IMG/VR virus record: IMGVR_UViG_3300021964_000532
Location: 1 to 23,928 of that record
DNA length: 23,928 nucleotides
Direction: 5' to 3' (one strand)
DNA from: a virus
Position 1 is the first letter of the stretch, and every line of letters begins with the position of its first letter. Shown here piece by piece: positions 21,658-23,928 of the stretch. The translations under genes were made by a program, and so were the position numbers. The notes beneath the pieces were generated by a model, which worked only from the letters and a program-made list of their open reading frames with translations, did not search any database and was not told the origin of the DNA.

Positions 21658-21837
21658 CTAGCGAGTGATAAAGATTTGCTGGCTTTTGCCAAACACATCA
21701 GCGAACACGGCGTAGCGTAATCCGTGAATGCTGCGACGTTCCCTAGCTTCTCGAATTGCATCCTTTGCATCCGTGAATTTCAGATTTGCTTTCGGCCACC
21801 ATTGGCCATTGCGAGTTTTGACTGCGACTTGAAACAT
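21658..21837 (-). CDS. 59-residue hypothetical protein
   Basis: A short frame giving MFQVAVKTRNGQWWPKAN, then FTDAKDAIREARERRS and a final strand pair (YAVFADVFGKSQQIFITR). AAAGGA lies 8 bases before the ATG. The strand-helix-strand layout matches other small proteins of this array. It is about 62 bases downstream of one of the two identical hairpin elements. Function unknown. Confidence 0.65.
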   Translation of the reverse strand: MFQVAVKTRNGQWWPKANLKFTDAKDAIREARERRSIHGLRYAVFADVFGKSQQIFITR

Positions 21838-21896
21838 GTGATCGATCCTTTCTGATCGGTTGCTATCGCCAACACCAAGCCCGGCGATTTGGGCTA

Positions 21897-21954
21897 AACA
21901 ATATCTCTCTCTCTTATCTTACCCCTAAAGGGGTAAGAGAGAGAGATATTGATC
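21897..21954 (-). repeat. hairpin element, copy 1 of 2
   Basis: A long inverted repeat at 21899-21951. The 3' arm of 22 bases (GGGGTAAGAGAG then AGAGATATTG) pairs completely with the 5' arm, which carries one 5-base bulge; the loop is TAAA. The element is identical over about 58 bases to the copy at 22124-22181, and the flanks also share CGATTTGG on the left. It starts 7 bases after the stop of the 33-residue gene and ends 61 bases before the ATG of the 59-residue gene on the minus strand. Confidence 0.85.
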
Positions 21955-21958
21955 TGGG

Positions 21959-22060
21959 TTATTTGGCCGGTTTGATCAGCCGGAAAATTTCCCATCCGAT
22001 CACTGCCAGCGGAACCCATACCGGCGACGTGATCAGCGTGATCATGATTGCTTGGATCAT
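21959..22060 (-). CDS. 33-residue single-pass membrane protein
   Basis: A tiny frame starting MIQAIMITLITSPVWVP and containing one membrane helix (LITSPVWVPLAVIGWEIF) with a basic end (RLIKPAK). AAGGGAAA lies about 9 bases before the ATG at 22060, which favours this short form over a longer in-frame start that would run through the hairpin element. It is the first gene of the leftward array and is framed by the two identical hairpin elements. Function unknown; one-helix phage proteins often act on host membrane enzymes. Confidence 0.5.
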   Translation of the reverse strand: MIQAIMITLITSPVWVPLAVIGWEIFRLIKPAK

Positions 22061-22123
22061 GGTCGTGTTTCCCTTGCGGTTGATTGATCGCCCATTGCGT
22101 TTTGGCTGGACGATTTGGCCAAG

Positions 22124-22181
22124 AACAATATCTCTCTCTCTTATCTTACCCCTAAAGGGGTAAGAGAGAGAGATATTGATT
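22124..22181 (-). repeat. hairpin element, copy 2 of 2
   Basis: The second identical copy; its inverted repeat is at 22126-22178 with the same TAAA loop and 5-base bulge. On the minus strand it lies about 65 bases before the ATG of the 33-residue gene, close to the distance of copy 1 from its gene. With the same spacing twice, it is more likely a cis-acting control, such as a leader hairpin, than a random insertion. Confidence 0.85.
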
Positions 22182-22204
22182 TGCTGATTTTGTGGTGATT
22201 TTCG

Positions 22205-22283
22205 GATCGTCAAATCGGTTGATCGTGATCGTCAAATCGGCCAGCGCAAATCGTCACACGGATCGTCAAAAGCTTGACGGATC
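22205..22283 (+). repeat. GATCGTCAAATCGG iterons in 22-bp phase
   Basis: GATCGTCAAATCGG occurs at 22205-22218 and 22227-22240. A degenerate copy (ATCGTCACACGG) is in phase at about 22249-22261. The repeat starts are exactly 22 bases apart, two helical turns, so bound proteins would sit on one face. A further GATCGTCAAA follows at 22261, merging with the first GTCAA-N4-TTGAC dyad, and half-repeats GATCG occur at 22221 and 22280. This looks like a protein-binding iteron array. Confidence 0.75.
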
Positions 22284-22307
22284 GATGAAGCCGATGGCCA
22301 AAAAAAT

Positions 22308-22355
22308 AAATAAAAAAACTATTTATTTCTAAAGAACTAAATAGTTTTTTTATTT
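22308..22355. terminator. 18-bp AT-rich hairpin, possible bidirectional terminator
   Basis: Arms at 22308-22325 and 22338-22355 are perfect complements over 18 bp (AAATAAAAAAACTATTTA on the left), with a 12-base loop. A-runs on the left and T-runs on the right give U-rich tracts on both strands, so it could stop transcription from either side, or serve as a structured part of an origin. Confidence 0.65.
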
Positions 22356-22424
22356 AAAATCAGAAACTTGGCTAGGTTTTGGGAAGATTTGGGAAGATTG
22401 CCGAAGTGTCAGGATTTTGACATT

Positions 22425-22445
22425 ATTAACCCTTATCGGGTTAAT
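22425..22445. other. 8-bp hairpin ATTAACCC/GGGTTAAT
   Basis: A perfect 8-bp inverted repeat with a 5-base loop (TTATC) follows four bases after the second GTCAA-N4-TTGAC dyad. TTGACA at 22417-22422 with GTTAAT 17 bases on (22440-22445) also looks like a weak plus-strand promoter, with the hairpin covering its -10. Role unknown. Confidence 0.4.
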
Positions 22446-22521
22446 CTTGGGAAAACTAGGGGGGACTAGGGGGGTCTATGTCAATCTTTTGACGCCATGA
22501 TTGTCAAAGTTTTGACAATAA

Positions 22522-22565
22522 AAAAAAGTCAATAAAAATCTTTAGAGATTTTTATTGACTTTTTT
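22522..22565. terminator. 20-bp AT-rich hairpin, bidirectional terminator-like
   Basis: Arms at 22522-22541 and 22546-22565 are perfect complements over 20 bp with the tetraloop TTAG. Six or more A at the left base and T at the right base give a terminator-like U-run in both directions. It stands between the fourth and fifth dyads, and its arms contain further GTCAA and TTGAC half sites. It would insulate the two divergent transcription units. Confidence 0.75.
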
Positions 22566-22610
22566 GTCCTGGCAAAATCTGTCAAGATTTTGACGGTGAA
22601 AAGGATTCTT

Positions 22611-22655
22611 TCGGGATTCTTACCAAGTCTTAGAAAGACTTGTTAAGAACCCCGA
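22611..22655. other. 21-bp imperfect hairpin
   Basis: The arms TCGGGaTTCTTAcCAAGTCTT and its partner (22635-22655) pair with two mismatches around a 3-base loop (AGA). It has no T-run after it on either strand, so it is not an ordinary terminator. It closes the palindrome-rich part of the control region before the AT-rich zone. Confidence 0.6.
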
Positions 22656-22861
22656 CCCAAAAAAACTGTTTGTATTTATAATATATATATGACCCTGCCA
22701 TAAATTTTCAAAAATTAAAGGGAGTTTCATCCGGGCCAAATTAGTTCATATAGAATATAAAAAGTATGATTAATTATATATAGAATAATTCGGCTGTGTC
22801 TTGGGTGGGGTGTGTCGGGGTATGTATTTACCCTTGGCAGGACTAGATAAAAATAACATAC

Positions 22862-22890
22862 TTTTGTAAAACACGCAAGTGTGCTACAAT
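22862..22890 (+). promoter_or_regulatory. candidate promoter of the rightward (late) block
   Basis: TACAAT (22885-22890) is a good -10 box, followed by an A-rich stretch. A weak -35 (TTTTGT at 22862-22867, 17 bases away, or TTGTAA at 22864, 15 bases away) precedes it. ACAC-GCAA-GTGT (22871-22882) is a small dyad in the spacer. The leader to the ATG at 22948 would be about 50 bases. The weak -35 suggests that an activator may be needed, as is common for late promoters. Confidence 0.45.
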
Positions 22891-22904
22891 AAAAAAATTA
22901 AAGC

Positions 22905-22940
22905 TGCCTAATTTTTAGGCAACTGCACAATTATTAGGCA
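22905..22940 (+). promoter_or_regulatory. leader hairpin TGCCTAA/TTAGGCA with a second TTAGGCA
   Basis: TGCCTAA (22905-22911) can pair with TTAGGCA (22915-22921, loop TTT) or with an identical TTAGGCA at 22934-22940, 7 bases before the ATG at 22948. The AGG of the second copy is the only ribosome-site-like sequence there. Pairing with the second copy would hide it, pairing with the first would free it, so this could be a simple translational switch. Confidence 0.45.
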
Positions 22941-22947
22941 CAAAAAA

Positions 22948-23148
22948 ATGTTTACAGCTGTGATTTTAGCTTGCTTCATCGATGCGTCTTGTGTAGAATT
23001 TGTAGATAGGTACGGTCCATATAAAACTGAACTGGAATGTAAAGCCCGTGTAGCAGAAATGGTACAGGATATTATGTCAGTTGAAGGGACACCACCAGTA
23101 TCTAGAATTCTTTTTAAGTGTGACGTAAAGCAGGGAACAAAAACATAA
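22948..23148 (+). CDS. small cysteine-containing hypothetical protein before the terminase
   Basis: A 66-residue protein starting MFTAVILACFIDASCVEF. The short hydrophobic N-terminus could be a weak export signal. The rest reads YGPYKTELECKARVAEMV and ends ILFKCDVKQGTKT, with four Cys in total. The gene ends immediately before the terminase start, so they are co-transcribed. It has only a weak ribosome site (AGG). I recall similar small proteins in marine phages, uncharacterised. An exported or periplasmic role is possible. Confidence 0.6.
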   Translation: MFTAVILACFIDASCVEFVDRYGPYKTELECKARVAEMVQDIMSVEGTPPVSRILFKCDVKQGTKT

Positions 23149-23928
23149 ATGTTAGATGACACTATTGGTACAGAAGACCTGCCGGAACTTTCCGGTATGG
23201 GAGACTATATACGTCTAAAAGACAGTTTGACAAAGTATACCAACGTCCGGGCCAAAGAAGACTTCCTTACCTTTGTAAAGATGTTTGCGCCTACGCTGGT
23301 ATCTGACTTTGAGATGGGAAGACATATTGAACTTCTCTGTGAAAAGCTGCAGGGAGTGGTAGAAGGAGACGTGAAACGTCTTATGGTGTTTCTCCCGCCA
23401 CGCTCGTCTAAGTCTCTTATCTGTAGCAAACTATTTCCTGCGTGGTATATAGGTAATTACGCAAACCATGAGATAATGTCTGTGTCACACAGTGACCAGC
23501 TTGCCAGTGACTTTGGCCGGTCAGTCAGGGACATTGTAAATACAGAAAGATTCCAGCGTATTTTTCGTGGTGTGTCCCTACGCAGTGACGTTAAAGCAGC
23601 AGGTAAATGGAAAACAAATAAAAATGGCTCGTATTACGCAGCAGGTGTACGAAGTCAGGTTGCAGGTCGTGGTGCTCACGTAGCCTTGCTTGACGACGTT
23701 ATGTCTGAAGAAGACAGCTTCAGTGAAGCAGGGCGTAGGTATATTAAGGAATGGTATCCTGCAGGTCTGCGTACACGTATTATGCCCAATGGAGCCATCA
23801 TTATTATCAACACACGTTATCATTATGATGACCTGTGTGGTTGGCTGTTGAAACAGGAACAGAATGCAGAAGAAAGCGTATACCCGTGGGAAGTAATTAG
23901 TATCCCTGCATGGCTAGACGAGCCAGCA
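23149..23928 (+). CDS. terminase large subunit (N-terminal ATPase part, 3' end outside window)
   Basis: The first 260 residues of the DNA-packaging motor are present; the frame is open to the window end. The ATPase part shows an atypical Walker A, LPPRSSKS (about 82-89), the form common in terminases. It also has IMSVSHSDQLASDFGRSVRD, an adenine-side segment, AGVRSQVAGRGAHVALLDD with Walker B acidic residues Asp182-Asp183, and IIIINTRYHYDDLCGW, the coupling motif region. It translocates DNA into the procapsid using ATP; the nuclease domain lies beyond the window. Its small subunit is at 2391-2903 on the other strand, about 20 kb away across the early genes. Confidence 0.9.
   Translation, partial: MLDDTIGTEDLPELSGMGDYIRLKDSLTKYTNVRAKEDFLTFVKMFAPTLVSDFEMGRHIELLCEKLQGVVEGDVKRLMVFLPPRSSKSLICSKLFPAWYIGNYANHEIMSVSHSDQLASDFGRSVRDIVNTERFQRIFRGVSLRSDVKAAGKWKTNKNGSYYAAGVRSQVAGRGAHVALLDDVMSEEDSFSEAGRRYIKEWYPAGLRTRIMPNGAIIIINTRYHYDDLCGWLLKQEQNAEESVYPWEVISIPAWLDEPA

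Larger units (their letters stand above)
22265..22594. promoter_or_regulatory. five GTCAA-N4-TTGAC operator-like dyads
   Basis: The same inverted repeat with a 4-base centre occurs at 22265-22278 (centre AAGC), 22408-22421 (GATT, one arm GTCAG), 22480-22493 (TCTT), 22503-22516 (AGTT, longest with ATTGTCAAA/TTTGACAAT arms) and 22581-22594 (GATT). A further GTCAA/TTGAC pair lies in the arms of the 20-bp hairpin (22528, 22555). The constant spacing and near-identity point to binding sites of one dimeric regulator. TTGAC also matches a -35 box, so some may double as promoter elements. Confidence 0.75.
22179..22947. other. gene-free divergent control region, candidate replication origin
   Basis: No credible frame lies between the leftward array and the rightward gene at 22948. 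From left to right it holds GATCGTCAAATCGG-type iterons and an 18-bp AT-rich hairpin. Two tandem decamers follow (TTTGGGAAGA at 22378-22397 and ACTAGGGGGG at 22455-22474), then an 8-bp hairpin (22425-22445), a 20-bp hairpin and a 21-bp imperfect hairpin (22611-22655). Beyond is a very AT-rich stretch (about 22660-22800, with ATATAGAATA at 22748 and 22778) and a promoter before 22948. Five GTCAA-N4-TTGAC dyads are spread across its middle. Iterons, palindromes and an AT-rich zone between divergent gene blocks are the usual signs of an origin and switch region. Confidence 0.6.

Noticed and set aside
22061-22213. Longer form of the 33-residue membrane protein
   Set aside because: The extension would translate through the identical hairpin element and has no ribosome site; the ATG at 22060 does.
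22205-22283. CRISPR-like array
   Set aside because: The repeats are 14 bp at 22-bp spacing with no conserved long repeat or variable 30-bp spacers, and no cas genes except a lone Cas4-like nuclease elsewhere.
22908-23162. 84-codon minus-strand frame over the small gene before the terminase
   Set aside because: It is antisense to a gene co-directed with the terminase and has no ribosome site or recognisable pattern.

Overview
The window reads as part of a tailed double-stranded DNA phage genome, most likely a virulent phage of a marine bacterium, probably an alphaproteobacterium. This is inferred from gene content. There is a family A DNA polymerase with a tyrosine in the Pol I-762 position, a T7 gp4-like primase-helicase, a T7 endonuclease I relative, a gp2.5-like SSB and a B12-dependent ribonucleotide reductase. 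There is also MazG, a DUF3310 protein, a GTA-type 3TM holin-like protein, and many tiny genes of the kind seen in uncultured marine phages. I saw no integrase, CRISPR array, rRNA or recognisable tRNA, and no phage RNA polymerase.

Layout. (1) Positions 1-2456, plus strand: the end of a late block, with the C-terminus of a probable virion protein, small membrane proteins, a GH24 lysozyme, a probable virion protein and a 3TM holin-like protein. (2) Positions 2391-22060, minus strand: one long leftward array of about 40 tightly packed genes, with many ATGA or TAATG junctions and AAAGGAG-type ribosome sites. From its promoter end (right) it holds about 24 mostly tiny unknown genes (15.4-22.1 kb), including a gp88-like protein, a SleB-like hydrolase and MazG. 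Next come primase-helicase, a putative nuclease, DNA polymerase, SSB, DUF3310 protein, a RecB/Cas4-like exonuclease, endonuclease I and the ribonucleotide reductase. A structured intergenic RNA region follows, then two overlapping small genes, a nuclease-like protein, two glycosyltransferase-type genes and the terminase small subunit. (3) Positions 22061-22947: a gene-free divergent control region. (4) Positions 22948 to the end, plus strand: a small gene and the start of the terminase large subunit, presumably the start of the late block.

How the parts work together. The leftward array takes over the host, makes dNTPs by RNR and trims nucleotide pools by MazG. It also carries out replication (primase-helicase, PolA, SSB, nucleases) and supplies TerS. 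The rightward block packages DNA, builds virions and lyses the cell. Muralytic enzymes occur on both sides: GH24 in the late block and SleB-like in the early block.

The most unusual material is non-coding. The divergent region carries five copies of a GTCAA-N4-TTGAC dyad, a 22-bp-phased GATCGTCAAATCGG iteron set, and two perfect 18- and 20-bp AT-rich hairpins. Just to its left are two identical ~58-bp hairpin elements, each about 60-65 nt upstream of a small gene. A second structured segment follows the RNR stop codon and has interleaved, mutually exclusive pairings. Promoters with dyads in the spacer precede RNR and SSB. The primase-helicase has a strong internal ribosome site that would make a short, zinc-less form, as in T7 gp4A/4B.
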